From the NCBI GenBank assembly GCA_016192905.1, contig JACPTG010000003.1, forward strand, positions 124,001 to 188,000: a stretch of DNA of 64,000 nt, given 5' to 3'. Positions 42,821 through 51,375 of this stretch are shown in pieces. The notes under the pieces are model-generated. The model was not told where the DNA came from and did not search any database. It was given only the letters and a program-made list of their open reading frames with translations. This stretch comes from Candidatus Woesearchaeota archaeon. Its GTDB lineage: Archaea; Nanobdellota; Nanobdellia; Woesearchaeales; UBA10216. The position numbers and the translations under genes are program-made. Position 1 is the first letter of the stretch. The number at the start of each line of letters is the position of its first letter.

Positions 42821-43263
42821 TTTTTTGAGCCTGCAAAAACCCCGGCAATCTCGGCAACCATCTCCTTCAGCTTCTGCGCAGCCTCAAGGTTAACCTCCCT
42901 CTTAACGGCCGAGCACTGCTTGGCAGCCTTCCAGACAAGCTCATGCAGGTTCGGGTATTTTGAAAGGTGCTCGGGCTTGAAATAGTCAGTCCACAGGATA
43001 AGAAGCTCCTGCTTGCATATCTGGGCAAACCTTTCCTTGACCTCGGTCATCCTTGTTACGCCGTGAATGTACTCCAGCCTCGCCTTCGCATCACCCTGCC
43101 ACGGAGGGTTGAGCTTCGCAAGCTTTTCAGTAAGCACATACACAGTCTGGGCAGCGTGGGCTGCGCTGTCAGCCTCATAAATGCCGCATGGAATGTCGCA
43201 GTGGGCATGCACCTTCCCCTGGCTTTTCAACGCAAACCTAAGCACTTTGCCAAGCACATTCAT
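42817..43263 (-). CDS. sodN: nickel superoxide dismutase (SodN), precursor
   Basis: The Ni-hook appears as HCDIPCGIY at residues 21-29, giving His1, Cys2, Asp3, Pro5, Cys6 and Tyr9 after removal of a 20-residue propeptide (MNVLGKVLRFALKSQGKVHA). The remaining about 128 residues are a four-helix bundle as in Streptomyces NiSOD. The mature enzyme is a hexamer that disproportionates superoxide in the cytosol. ATG 43263 was preferred to TTG 43266. NiSOD is mainly a bacterial family and is rare in archaea, so transfer is likely. Confidence 0.93.
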   Translation of the reverse strand: MNVLGKVLRFALKSQGKVHAHCDIPCGIYEADSAAHAAQTVYVLTEKLAKLNPPWQGDAKARLEYIHGVTRMTEVKERFAQICKQELLILWTDYFKPEHLSKYPNLHELVWKAAKQCSAVKREVNLEAAQKLKEMVAEIAGVFAGSKK

Positions 43264-43417
43264 CAAGCATCACCCGTTCATTTGACATAAAGCCCATCAT
43301 TTGAAGCTTTAAATAATTTTTGGCGGGCTCCTTGATTTCATCAAGTACGCTGTTGATAAGTGCGAGTACATGGTTAGGAAAAGGAAATATGCTTAATTTA
43401 CTCAGAGGCCCGCAATT

Positions 43418-43720
43418 TCATGCGGGGATTATCTTTATACCTTCTTTCTCAGGAATCATAGTTACTTCCTCTTCATCTTTGAGCCTATACCTTTTAACTA
43501 ATTCCTTAGGTATCCTTAACCCCAGACTCATGCCCCATTTGGAAATCTTAGCATGAAATCTTTTCATCTCTCTATATTTTTCAGCAACATTATGCAACTG
43601 GCTCATATTTAACATCTCTTCACCACATTTATTGCACTTAAAATATTTATACTCAACGCCCTCAGGAGTTCTAGCTGACAACTCCTTCATTTCGCCCCTG
43701 CATTCAGAACATTTTTTCAT
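43418..43720 (-). CDS. zinc-ribbon + AbrB-domain protein, putative antitoxin (pair 2)
   Basis: Same architecture as the protein at 9601-9936: N-terminal zinc ribbon with CSEC and CNKC pairs, a helical linker (LHNVAEKYREMKRFHAK), then an AbrB domain (ISKWGMSLGLRIPKELVKRY, DEEEVTMIPEKEG). 100 aa. ATG overlaps the stop of the DUF4258 gene by four bases. Compared with pair 1 the linker and AbrB residues differ widely, so the pairs are old paralogues or independent acquisitions. The region is markedly AT-rich. Confidence 0.75.
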   Translation of the reverse strand: MKKCSECRGEMKELSARTPEGVEYKYFKCNKCGEEMLNMSQLHNVAEKYREMKRFHAKISKWGMSLGLRIPKELVKRYRLKDEEEVTMIPEKEGIKIIPA

Positions 43721-43956
43721 TTTTCACCACCTTTGGTTTCAATAGTAAATATTTCTACGTTGGTTCCGATCATTTCGCCAACACAGATGACCGAGAATCT
43801 TTTATAATCCTTGATGAACCTTACCTTATTTTTTCCGAATTTCTCTATTTTCCCTCCCTTTAAGGTTGCTTCAATCATGTCTGGATTTACATTCCTTTGC
43901 ATTGCCCTAATGAAAGCGTGCCTTTTTATCTCAAAGCAGTATTGAGTAATGTCCAT
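43717..43956 (-). CDS. DUF4258-like protein, putative toxin (pair 2)
   Basis: 79 aa with the DUF4258 pattern KRHAFIRAMQRNVNPDMIEA, then GKIEKFGKNKVRFIKDYKRF and strands ending VEIFTIETKGGEK. It is first in a two-gene unit with a zinc-ribbon-AbrB partner, as at 9384-9936. The His and Arg of the first helix (RHAFIRAMQR) are the residues one would test as RNase-active. Upstream on this strand, AGGTTTAAATATATC provides a TATA element, and a TGATATCA palindrome lies between it and the start, a possible operator. Confidence 0.72.
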   Translation of the reverse strand: MDITQYCFEIKRHAFIRAMQRNVNPDMIEATLKGGKIEKFGKNKVRFIKDYKRFSVICVGEMIGTNVEIFTIETKGGEK

Positions 43957-44087
43957 AATAGCACTTAATATGTATTGATATCATTAGATATATTTAAACC
44001 TATTGTTTAATTTTCCATTTGCCAGACGTTTGCTTTACAGCTTAATTTTTGGGCAGTTATTTAAACCCCCCTTGATGACCCTTAACA

Positions 44088-44567
44088 ATGGGAATTATTC
44101 CGCAGGGGTTAGGGCAATTGTACCTTACTGCACTGCCTGCCGCACTGGTTGGGTGGCCTGCAATCATCGCCCTGGCCACGATTCCTGTACACCTGCCTGC
44201 TGCGGCCAGCTATGTTCCATCAGAACCAAGGATTGTTGACAGGGTAAATGCCTCCGGACAAATGAATGGCCAGGTTTTTGTCCGTGATTACAATGGCCGC
44301 AGCGACCTTGCTGTCTGGATTTCCTACACCGCACGTGACGCTGAAGTAACCGTAAGGGATGTCGACAGGCCTGATGTACTCACCTGCCGCTTCGTGGACG
44401 GCCAGCCACAGGAGGGCAAACTCCAAACCCAGAACGCGGAATTCCTGCCGACTATAGAGCTGTCCTTTAACCAAGGCTATGGCAGCGGGCAACTCCGAAA
44501 TTACTGCGCCAGGCTTATGCCCTATTCAGAATGGCTGATAAGGCAGGCCAGGGATAATGCACGCTGA
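44088..44567 (+). CDS. hypothetical protein with hydrophobic N-terminus
   Basis: 159 aa. Residues 8-42 are hydrophobic (LGQLYLTALPAALVGWPAII ... ATIPVHLPAAAS), likely a signal peptide or membrane anchor. A beta-rich extracytoplasmic domain with two cysteines (LTCRF, RNYCARL) that could form a disulfide follows. Not recognised. TATA-like AGTTATTTAAACC lies about 25 bases before the ATG. Confidence 0.5.
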   Translation: MGIIPQGLGQLYLTALPAALVGWPAIIALATIPVHLPAAASYVPSEPRIVDRVNASGQMNGQVFVRDYNGRSDLAVWISYTARDAEVTVRDVDRPDVLTCRFVDGQPQEGKLQTQNAEFLPTIELSFNQGYGSGQLRNYCARLMPYSEWLIRQARDNAR

Positions 44568-44613
44568 CTCCCGCAAACTATTTATAGGCAGGAGCGGACA
44601 TCCCCAATTTTCT

Positions 44614-44688
44614 GCCTCGCTGGTGTAGTCCGGCCAATCATGCGGCCCTTTCGAGGCCGCGACCTGGGTTCAAATCCCAGGCGAGGCA
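44614..44688 (+). tRNA. tRNA-Glu (anticodon UUC), no intron
   Basis: Acceptor GCCTCGC/GCGAGGC, anticodon arm CGGCC-CTTTCGA-GGCCG with anticodon UUC, T arm CTGGG-TTCAAAT-CCCAG, A73, no encoded CCA. The D stem is short (GTG/CAT). A TATA-like CTATTTATAGG lies about 35 bases upstream. Confidence 0.93.
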
Positions 44689-44742
44689 TTTTATTTTCGT
44701 GCCTACATCAATTTTTTAAATGGATGCTTTTCTTATGCTTCA

Positions 44743-45255
44743 ATGGTAAGCATTTCCATTCCAGGATACTTTTCAGCCAGGCCGCAGGTTAAAGAAGAAG
44801 CCCAGGCAGTTTGCATAGTTCCAGACATCCCGAGGTTCGAAGGCCAGGCACTTGTTGACAGGCATCTGGCTTTTGCGCGGAATGAATCCGTTATTTATTC
44901 CACAGGTTGGTACAGCCCCAAATCGATTGATGGGCATCTTGCATCAGTCTCGAAGGATATCACCTGCGCTTTGAAAGCTGCAGGAAAAATAACAGGGCTC
45001 AGGGACAAACTTCTTGGAAAAGGACCTTTAAACATGGCCAGGCAGCAGGCGTATGAGATTCTCAGTGCATTTCCGCTTGAACAGGTTGTTCAGTATGCGT
45101 TGGGTGCTGAGACAAAGGCAAGAGGATTCGGAGCAAGGCATGAAGCCGGAGATGCCAGCAGGTCCTGGCTCATCAGGCATAACCTGCAGGTTGTCTGGCG
45201 GTACATTTCGGATGAATATGAAAGGGCGCGCGAACCTTCCACTAACTTTAAATAA
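44743..45255 (+). CDS. hypothetical protein, 170 aa
   Basis: Not recognised. The N-terminal part is beta-prone (MVSISIPGYFSARPQVKEEA ... AVCIVPDIPRF) and the rest mostly helical (SKDITCALKAAGKITGLRDK). No signal or membrane segment. Its last codons overlap the TATA element (AACTTTAAATAAC, 45244-45256) of the following eL41 gene, a tight but independent arrangement. Confidence 0.5.
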   Translation: MVSISIPGYFSARPQVKEEAQAVCIVPDIPRFEGQALVDRHLAFARNESVIYSTGWYSPKSIDGHLASVSKDITCALKAAGKITGLRDKLLGKGPLNMARQQAYEILSAFPLEQVVQYALGAETKARGFGARHEAGDASRSWLIRHNLQVVWRYISDEYERAREPSTNFK

Positions 45256-45256
45256 C
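45244..45256 (+). promoter_or_regulatory. TATA element of the eL41 gene
   Basis: AACTTTAAATAAC overlaps the end of the upstream gene and is about 25 bases before ATG 45279. Confidence 0.55.
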
Positions 45257-45278
45257 ACCTGCCTTTTGCAAGCTCTGG

Positions 45279-45395
45279 ATGAAGCGAAGCTCGCGCAGGT
45301 GGAAGAAAAAAAGGCAGATGCGCTGGAAGTGGCAGCGCAAGCGAATCAAGAGGCTGAAGCGCCAGAGGAAGCGAAAGGCCCTGAGGTCTGCATAG
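45279..45395 (+). CDS. rpl41e: large ribosomal subunit protein eL41
   Basis: A 38-codon gene almost entirely of Arg, Lys and Trp. From the internal ATG at 45318 the product reads MRWKWQRKRIKRLKRQRKRK then ALRSA, 25 residues, matching eL41 (consensus MRxKWxKKRxRRLxRKRRKMRxRSK), which bridges the two ribosomal subunits. The upstream ATG 45279 adds 13 basic residues (MKRSSRRWKKKRQ) and is at leaderless distance from the TATA element, so a slightly extended eL41 is likely. It lies just before the secreted lysozyme-like gene. Confidence 0.8.
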   Translation: MKRSSRRWKKKRQMRWKWQRKRIKRLKRQRKRKALRSA

Positions 45396-45436
45396 TTCTG
45401 CAAAAGTTTAAATAAGCGCCAGGCGGAAAACGAGCC

Positions 45437-47974
45437 ATGGCTGGAAAAAAGGGGCAGCTGGCGCTGGTCATGCTTCTGATGCTGGTTGCGATAATTCTGC
45501 TTGGCCTGGCAAAGCTGTATGCGGACTCAAGCGCAGCCAGGCAGCCGCAGGATGCAAGCATACTTAACCAGCAGGCTCTTGCCACAAAGGCCCTGGTAAA
45601 CTCCTGCCTTGAACAAAGCCTGCTTGAGGCCAGAAGGCAGTATGGAGACGACAAGCAGCTCATTGAAGCCCATGTGAACAACTATTTGCCCCTGTGCGTC
45701 GGAAGGCCAGATGCGTCCGGAGTTTATTTTGAGGCCGGAATTCCGGCATCAACGGTAATAGTTACAGATGACAGTGCGGCGGCAAGCCTGGATTATCCAA
45801 TAACCTTGGGCCTGGGAGCGTCAAGGCACGAGCTGAGGCAGTTCAGCTACTTCCTGAATGCAAAGCGCGATGCAACCCTTCCAGTTTCTGGCGGCGGGCT
45901 TACGCTTCTCTCCCCTGACAGCCAGGCAGAGTTCAGGTTTTCCGGTGATGTTGCTGCAACACTGGCAGGCCAGCCTGTCAGCCAGGTTGCAGTGAAGCTC
46001 ACGTCAAGGACAGCCAATGGAATGGTGAACACGCCGGTGCTTGGCAATTTTGTCTATGACGCCCTGCCTGATGGAGCCGGGTTCAGCAGGCCGGTCACTA
46101 TAACAATCAGGTATGAGCCTGACATGCTTCCGCCAGGATATGATGAGGACACCCTGGCCATAGCATACTATGACCGGAACCTTGATGCATGGCGAAGCCT
46201 TGAAAGCGTTGTTGACAAGGCTGCAAGAAAAGTGACAGCGCAGGCACCCCATTTCACCACTTTTGCTATAGTCAAGTCATGCTCAGGCGGCAATGACCAG
46301 TCCATAAACCTTGGCTGGATATACAAGGAGCCTTGCTACGAAATAATCGAGGGCGAACTCAGCGGGACGCTATTCTACAACTGCCCAAGGTGGTTTGTGA
46401 AAACCGGGCAGGGTGTAATCGAGCCTGAAAATGCAGGCAGCGTAGGGCACGGCGCAGAAGACGGGCCAATCTACGCACCCCAGGGCAGGGAGGTAAAAAG
46501 GGCTGGCGAGGGAAACGCGCTTCCGCAGCACGGCGAGCCGAACAGGATTTGCGAGAAGAAAGACTGGGACAGCAACCCATCAACCCCTGACACCTACGGG
46601 TATGAAAAGGTCAAGGACATTGGCGGAAAGGGCAGCTTTGAATTCACAATCAGGCAAGTAAGGGGAACTGCATGCTTCCCTGACAGTTCGAATGTAAAGC
46701 TTGATGTTGTATGCGATGACTCATGCGTCATCAGGACAGCCGCCGGAAAGACTTTCGAGCCGCAGCAGACAAATACAATCACCCAGGAGAACACCTTCCT
46801 TATCCCATTCAGCGAAATGAAAAGAGCAGGAAGCCCTAACAGGTTTGAGCTTACAGTAAAAAACGAGCACCAGCCATGCAGCAGCGCGGAAGGAACTTTA
46901 AGCCTGCCAGGCACAGGAGGCATGGCCAGGGAATGCCCTGAAAGCACCGCTGCAGACGAGTACCTTGTTCAAAGCTGCAAATGCGGCGGCAAGGCGGTGA
47001 CTGTAATCTATGATGAGGAAAAGGCAAGAGCCATCCAGGACTTTGCAGAGCTTTCTGTGAAGGAGCAGCCCAGCACAGCTGAAAGGGCTACACTTCGGGC
47101 CGCAGTGGCAAAGGGGAAGGAGCAATACTGCTTCAGGCGCCAGCTAAGCGTGGCCGGAAGGCCTGAGTTTGAAATACTGCTGTCGCACAACTACAAGGAG
47201 GATTTTGACCGGCTTGTTTCAGAGCGATTCGTAAAGGAATGCTGCACTGCGGCTGACATCTACCCTGACAAGTCCAACAAGATGGGAAGAGAAAACTGCG
47301 AAGCCCTTGTGTGCAGCAAGAGTGGCAACTATTACTGGACATATACAGGCATAGAGATAACAGACAGCGGAAAGAAGGAAAACAGGGAAAAGTGCGCTGG
47401 AGACAGCGAAAAGGCAGTGTTCCTCGCCAAAGGCTGCGGCGTGGTTACAGCGGCAGCGTCAGGAGGAGGGGGCGGCGGCCTGACTGGGCCAACTGTGACC
47501 GCAGGTCAGAGTGAAGTCCAGCTCGTAAAAACATTCGCTGCCAAGTATGGGGTTGACCTGAGGACAGCCTTGCAGGTTGCGATGCAGGAAAGCGGAATAA
47601 GGCAGCATAATGCCGACGGCAGCCTTGTCATGGGCGATGGCGGATGCTCATATGGCGTAATGCAGATTTATACCTGCCAGAAAGGCCACCCTGAATGCAT
47701 AGGCGCCATTAGCTACAGGCCAGGAGGGGGCATGTGCACCGGCGCTGAGTCGTGCAACGGCAAGGATGTCCGCGACACTGCCTGCAACATAGAGGCAGGG
47801 ATAAGGCTGCTGAAAAGCTGCTATGACGGTGGCCAGTCAAATCCGAAGCCTGAATGCACATGCGGCAGGTATTATGGGTGGGACTATGCACTGCGCTGCT
47901 ACAACGGATGCGTATGCGGCAACGGCTATGTTGAGATGGTCAGAAGGCAGAACCCCTCAGCGTATATGACATAA
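45437..47974 (+). CDS. large secreted protein with C-terminal lysozyme-like (SLT) domain
   Basis: 845 aa. Residues 5-26 form a membrane-spanning signal anchor (GQLALVMLLMLVAIILLGLA), so the rest is extracellular. The body is beta-rich and cysteine-rich (many paired Cys, disulfides likely), with a Gly-rich linker before the last about 155 residues. That final domain has the transglycosylase pattern: catalytic Glu in VAMQESGIRQHN, SYGVMQIYTC, and NIEAGIRLLKSCYDGG. Such domains cut peptidoglycan glycan strands, which archaea lack, so the target may be another organism's wall. TATA GTTTAAATAAGC lies about 25 bases upstream. Confidence 0.82.
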   Translation: MAGKKGQLALVMLLMLVAIILLGLAKLYADSSAARQPQDASILNQQALATKALVNSCLEQSLLEARRQYGDDKQLIEAHVNNYLPLCVGRPDASGVYFEAGIPASTVIVTDDSAAASLDYPITLGLGASRHELRQFSYFLNAKRDATLPVSGGGLTLLSPDSQAEFRFSGDVAATLAGQPVSQVAVKLTSRTANGMVNTPVLGNFVYDALPDGAGFSRPVTITIRYEPDMLPPGYDEDTLAIAYYDRNLDAWRSLESVVDKAARKVTAQAPHFTTFAIVKSCSGGNDQSINLGWIYKEPCYEIIEGELSGTLFYNCPRWFVKTGQGVIEPENAGSVGHGAEDGPIYAPQGREVKRAGEGNALPQHGEPNRICEKKDWDSNPSTPDTYGYEKVKDIGGKGSFEFTIRQVRGTACFPDSSNVKLDVVCDDSCVIRTAAGKTFEPQQTNTITQENTFLIPFSEMKRAGSPNRFELTVKNEHQPCSSAEGTLSLPGTGGMARECPESTAADEYLVQSCKCGGKAVTVIYDEEKARAIQDFAELSVKEQPSTAERATLRAAVAKGKEQYCFRRQLSVAGRPEFEILLSHNYKEDFDRLVSERFVKECCTAADIYPDKSNKMGRENCEALVCSKSGNYYWTYTGIEITDSGKKENREKCAGDSEKAVFLAKGCGVVTAAASGGGGGGLTGPTVTAGQSEVQLVKTFAAKYGVDLRTALQVAMQESGIRQHNADGSLVMGDGGCSYGVMQIYTCQKGHPECIGAISYRPGGGMCTGAESCNGKDVRDTACNIEAGIRLLKSCYDGGQSNPKPECTCGRYYGWDYALRCYNGCVCGNGYVEMVRRQNPSAYMT

Positions 47975-47986
47975 AAGGTGGAAAAA

Positions 47987-48181
47987 ATGCCAGGCATAAT
48001 AGTAAAAGCCCAGGTAACAGCGCTGGTCAGGCAGCTTTCCAAAGAAATGAAGCTCCCTGTGAACAACGTAACATCAGACTACATGCCTGCCCTGGACAAA
48101 AAGGTAAGGAAAATCGTTGAGGAGTCTGTGATGAGGGCAAATGAAAACAAGAGAAAGACCCTCATGGGGCGGGACGTGTAG
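47987..48181 (+). CDS. histone-fold (DUF1931/CBFD_NFYB_HMF-like) protein
   Basis: 64 aa with a histone-fold layout: short first helix (VKAQVTALVRQLSKEM), long central helix starting SDYMPALDKKVRKIVEESVM, and the closing RANENKRKTLMGRDV, which parallels the KANGRKTVxxxD end of archaeal histone-fold proteins. It should dimerise and bind DNA. I chose ATG 47987 (MPGIIVK) with AGGTGG five bases upstream. GTG 47978 is possible. It follows the secreted protein by 12 bases and overlaps a convergent gene's stop by 20 bases. Confidence 0.65.
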   Translation: MPGIIVKAQVTALVRQLSKEMKLPVNNVTSDYMPALDKKVRKIVEESVMRANENKRKTLMGRDV

Positions 48182-48425
48182 GCAGAAGCCTGCGCCTGAG
48201 GGCCAGAATCTTCTCCTGGAGCGTGATAAGCCTTAGCTCATCCTTGTGGGTTCCCTTCAGCTTCATAAGCTGACGTTCCATCAGCGCAAGCTGCTTCTTC
48301 AGCTCATCCCTCAAAGCATGCTGCTCAAGGCCAGCAGCACGCCTGTAAACCTCCCAGGCAGGGTTGGAGCGGTTATTCTTGGCTGCAAAGCTCAAATGCC
48401 TGAACAAGTGGGTGAGCCTGCTCAT
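48162..48425 (-). CDS. small coiled-coil protein, hypothetical
   Basis: 87 aa, strongly helical and basic. Residues 35-75 form a heptad-like helix (LRDELKKQLALMERQLMKLK and on), ending in RRRLLPTRPAP. Not recognised. Second gene of a two-gene unit: its ATG overlaps the upstream stop by four bases. Confidence 0.55.
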   Translation of the reverse strand: MSRLTHLFRHLSFAAKNNRSNPAWEVYRRAAGLEQHALRDELKKQLALMERQLMKLKGTHKDELRLITLQEKILALRRRLLPTRPAP

Positions 48426-48940
48426 TTTCCAAAGCCAAGAAACCCTTTCCTTTTAGGCGGTTCAGGCACGGCAGGGGCAGAGGGCAAAGCCGGCAAAGGA
48501 CTCATTAGTTCCTGATAATCAGGCGAAGGGGGCATCATAGGCTCCAAATCATGCTGCACCGCATCCATGGGTGGAGGCATTGCCTGCTCGGGCACAGGCA
48601 AAACAGGAGTCACAACGGGCATTACAACCGTTGCGTGCTCAGGCTGCTTCGCCTTCCTGTGCTCAGCAAGCCTTGGCAGGTACTCCTTCTGCACGTCAAG
48701 AATCATTATAAGCGCCTTGGCAATGTCCCTGTTCTGCCTGACAAGCACATCCATCTTCTTCCCAAGGTCATCCTCAGCCTCGGCATGAATGTCAGCGCTG
48801 GCACTCCTGAAAATATCGGAAAGCCCCTCAACAGCCTTGGTCAGCTTCTCAACAGACTCCCTGAGGCGCTCGCTGTCCCGGCTTTCAGCGAAAAGAGAAG
48901 TTTCCACAATCTGAGAATCAGACTCCTGGTCTTCAAGCAT
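48422..48940 (-). CDS. coiled-coil protein with Pro-rich tail, hypothetical
   Basis: 172 aa. Residues 20-90 are an amphipathic helical region (RLRESVEKLTKAVEGLSDIF ... LVRQNRDIAKALIMILDVQK) that loosely recalls archaellum accessory proteins FlaC/FlaD. Residues 100-165 are a Pro/Met-rich linker, and the protein ends with a short basic-hydrophobic tag (KRKGFLGFGK). The function is not known. The pair may be a cytoplasmic complex. The promoter (CTATATATAAG, 48984-48994) is symmetric and probably shared with the divergent DUF167 gene. Confidence 0.55.
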   Translation of the reverse strand: MLEDQESDSQIVETSLFAESRDSERLRESVEKLTKAVEGLSDIFRSASADIHAEAEDDLGKKMDVLVRQNRDIAKALIMILDVQKEYLPRLAEHRKAKQPEHATVVMPVVTPVLPVPEQAMPPPMDAVQHDLEPMMPPSPDYQELMSPLPALPSAPAVPEPPKRKGFLGFGK

Positions 48941-48983
48941 TGGCCAATTACCTCTTTTCCAAAGCCAGAAAAAGGGAATAACC

Positions 48984-48994
48984 CTATATATAAG
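48984..48994. promoter_or_regulatory. shared divergent TATA element
   Basis: CTATATATAAG lies about 20-45 bases from two divergent starts (48940 on the minus strand, 49015 on the plus strand). Confidence 0.45.
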
Positions 48995-49014
48995 TTTCGC
49001 TTTTCAAAAAGTCT

Positions 49015-49224
49015 GTGAAAATCACTGTAATTGCAAAGCCGGGAAGCGGCAGGTCAGGAATCATCCAAGATGGCAAGGCCTACACGGTATGGCTGAAGGC
49101 GCCTGCCAGGGGCAATAAGGCGAACGTTGAACTGGTGAAGCTGTTAAGCCTCCACTTCGGCAGGAAAGTCAGGATACTTGCCGGGCTGAGTTCCAGAAGG
49201 AAAATACTGGAAGTCCAGGAGTAG
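49015..49224 (+). CDS. DUF167 (YggU-like) family protein
   Basis: 69 aa beginning at GTG 49015 with the family sequence KITVIAKPGSGRSGIIQDGK, AYTVWLKAPARGNKANVELV, and HFGRKVRILAGLSSRRKIL. This small alpha/beta fold is found in all domains of life; the biochemical role is unknown. It is followed by a strong inverted repeat at 49243-49280. Confidence 0.88.
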   Translation: MKITVIAKPGSGRSGIIQDGKAYTVWLKAPARGNKANVELVKLLSLHFGRKVRILAGLSSRRKILEVQE

Positions 49225-49242
49225 AAAATGGTTCCAAGCCTG

Positions 49243-49280
49243 TGCATGGGAGAAAAAGAGGTGTCCAAAACTCCCATGCA
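49243..49280. terminator. inverted repeat downstream of the DUF167 gene
   Basis: TGCATGGGAG (49243-49252) and CTCCCATGCA (49271-49280) form a perfect 10-bp stem with an 18-base loop, 18 bases past the stop codon. It is a candidate terminator or RNA-stability element. A 31-codon frame (49228-49323) overlaps it, but I see no ribosome binding site for it. Confidence 0.4.
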
Positions 49281-49375
49281 GTTAGGCCAGGAATGTTCTC
49301 AGCTGTTCTATGAACACATATAATCACTACCATAATATAAATCTTGCTATATTCTTTATATAAACCATTAAAAAA

Positions 49376-51016
49376 TCACATGTCATAGCCGCCACCGCCC
49401 GGTGGCATCTCAGGCATCCTTCCCTTGTCGCCCTTGCCTGCGCTGGCAATCACGTCATCAATCCTCAGTATCATCACTGCAACCTCGCTGGCAGAGCTGA
49501 TGGCCTGCGTCTTGATTTTCAGGGGCTCTATAACGCCCTCCTTCCAGCCGTCGATAATCTTTCCTGTGAAGACGTTAATTCCCGCCCACTTCTGCCCTCG
49601 GTCGTGGGCTGCCTTAAGCTCGGTCATAACGTCAATGGGGTCAAGGCCGGAATTCTCCGCAAGAGTCCTTGGGATAATCTCCACAGCCTCTGCAAATGCG
49701 TTGACAGCAAGCTGCTCGCGGCCGCTCAGGGACTCTGAATACTTCCTCAGCCCCTTCGCAAGCTCCACTTCTGATGCGCCTGCACCGCCCACAATCTTGC
49801 CGACGCGCAGCGCAGCCGCAACATCACCCAGGGCATCCTCCATGGCGCGCTTGACTTCGTCCACCACATGCTCTGTGCCGCCCCTTATGAGCATAGTCAC
49901 TGACTTTGGATTGCGGCACTCCCTGACGTAAGTCATGTTCTCATTGCCAACCTTAAGCTCCTCAACAAGCCCTGCAAAGCCAAGGTCATCCTTGCCAAGG
50001 TCGTTAAGGCTGGTAACTATCTTCCCGCCTGTAGCGCGGGCAAGCTTCTCCATGTCGCTCTTGCTCACCCTGCGTGCAGCATAAATCCCCTTCTTGGCCA
50101 TGAAATGCTGCGCCATGTCATCAATCCCCTTCTGGCAGAAAACGACATTTGCGCCTGCTGCAGCAACCTTCTCAACCTTGTCACGCAGCATCCTTTCCTC
50201 CATGTCTATGAAGGCCTGCATCTGAGCAGGGTCGCTTACCTGAATCTTTGTTTCAATTTCAGTATTCTTGACCTCGATGGCAGCGTCAAGCAATGCAATC
50301 CTCGCCTGCTTCACAGCCCTTGGCATCCCTGGATGTACCTTTTCCTTGTCCAGCACAATTCCCTGTATAAGCTCGGAATCCTCAACACCGCCGCCAACCT
50401 TCTTCTCAATCTTCACATTCTCAACGTCAATTGAAGGCTTCCCATTCTCACTGTCCATTACAGCCTTGACAGCCTGCACAGCAATCCCTGAAAGCGCATC
50501 CTTGGCCTGCTCAGCACCCTTACCGGTCATGGCAGTAACTGCAATCTTCCTCAGAGTCTCGTCATCACCTGCACTCACAGGCTCTGCAATCCTGTTAAGT
50601 ATCTCATGCGCCTTCTCTGCGGCAAGCCTGTAGCCCCTGGCAACAACAGTGGGATGAATCTCCTTCTCAATAAGGTCCTCAGCCTGCTTCAGAAGCTCGC
50701 CGGCAATGACAACAGCAGTGGTCGTGCCGTCACCAACCTCATCCTCCTGGGTCTTTGCAACCTCCACAATCATCTTGGCAGCAGGATGCTCAATGCTCAT
50801 CTCCTCAAGAATCGTAACGCCGTCATTTGTTATTACAACATCCCCCAGGGAATCAACAAGCATCTTGTCCATGCCCTTTGGGCCGAGGGTTGTCCTCACA
50901 GTCTCAGCGACAGCCTTGGCCGCCATGATGTTTGTCTTCTGGGCAGACCTTCCGGTAGTCCTCTGGCTGCCCTCTGAAAGAATAAAAATTGGCTGAAGCT
51001 GCTGTTGGCTTGTCAT
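49376..51016 (-). CDS. thermosome subunit (group II chaperonin)
   Basis: ATP-driven folding chamber, homologous to CCT. Signature segments: [29 protein letters not shown]-type [40 protein letters not shown], apical-domain [15 protein letters not shown], and the C-terminal GGGGYDM tail. 546 aa is normal. It is the second gene of a two-gene unit with DUF3467 (gap 17 bases). Prefoldin alpha at 788-1204 is its substrate-delivery partner. Confidence 0.97.
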   Translation of the reverse strand: MTSQQQLQPIFILSEGSQRTTGRSAQKTNIMAAKAVAETVRTTLGPKGMDKMLVDSLGDVVITNDGVTILEEMSIEHPAAKMIVEVAKTQEDEVGDGTTTAVVIAGELLKQAEDLIEKEIHPTVVARGYRLAAEKAHEILNRIAEPVSAGDDETLRKIAVTAMTGKGAEQAKDALSGIAVQAVKAVMDSENGKPSIDVENVKIEKKVGGGVEDSELIQGIVLDKEKVHPGMPRAVKQARIALLDAAIEVKNTEIETKIQVSDPAQMQAFIDMEERMLRDKVEKVAAAGANVVFCQKGIDDMAQHFMAKKGIYAARRVSKSDMEKLARATGGKIVTSLNDLGKDDLGFAGLVEELKVGNENMTYVRECRNPKSVTMLIRGGTEHVVDEVKRAMEDALGDVAAALRVGKIVGGAGASEVELAKGLRKYSESLSGREQLAVNAFAEAVEIIPRTLAENSGLDPIDVMTELKAAHDRGQKWAGINVFTGKIIDGWKEGVIEPLKIKTQAISSASEVAVMILRIDDVIASAGKGDKGRMPEMPPGGGGYDM

Positions 51017-51033
51017 TTTTCCATTACCTCCCT

Positions 51034-51375
51034 TTAACCGAAATAGTCCTGCTTTGCCTCTGCGGCTGACTTGCCGGTCTTCCTCATCTGCATCTCCTGC
51101 CTGATGAGCGCCTCCGGCTTCTTAATCGTTCCAAACTTGCTCTCATACTTTCCAATGTTATCCTGCAATACGCTGAGAAACTCCTTGGCAAAGTGAGGGT
51201 CCATAAGGACCACATTATGCCTAATGACCATCCTGGGCGGCTGGGAAGAAATGTCCATCCTCGGCGTTATGGCCTTCAGGTCTATCACAAACCTTATCGA
51301 ACTGTGGGAAACGCTGACCTCCTCAGCCAGGAATTCATCCCCATTGACAGCATCAGCCCTTATCTCCTGCTCCAT
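51034..51375 (-). CDS. DUF3467 family protein
   Basis: 113 aa with the DUF3467 pattern: a beta strand pair ([20 protein letters not shown]), then [20 protein letters not shown] and the helix [18 protein letters not shown]. The family is widespread but uncharacterised. The gene is directly upstream of and co-directional with the thermosome gene, so it may be co-expressed with the chaperonin, perhaps as an accessory factor; this is inference. Confidence 0.85.
   Translation of the reverse strand: MEQEIRADAVNGDEFLAEEVSVSHSSIRFVIDLKAITPRMDISSQPPRMVIRHNVVLMDPHFAKEFLSVLQDNIGKYESKFGTIKKPEALIRQEMQMRKTGKSAAEAKQDYFG

Noticed and set aside
49228-49323. 31-codon frame after the DUF167 gene
   Set aside because: No ribosome binding site, and it spans a strong inverted repeat better explained as a terminator.
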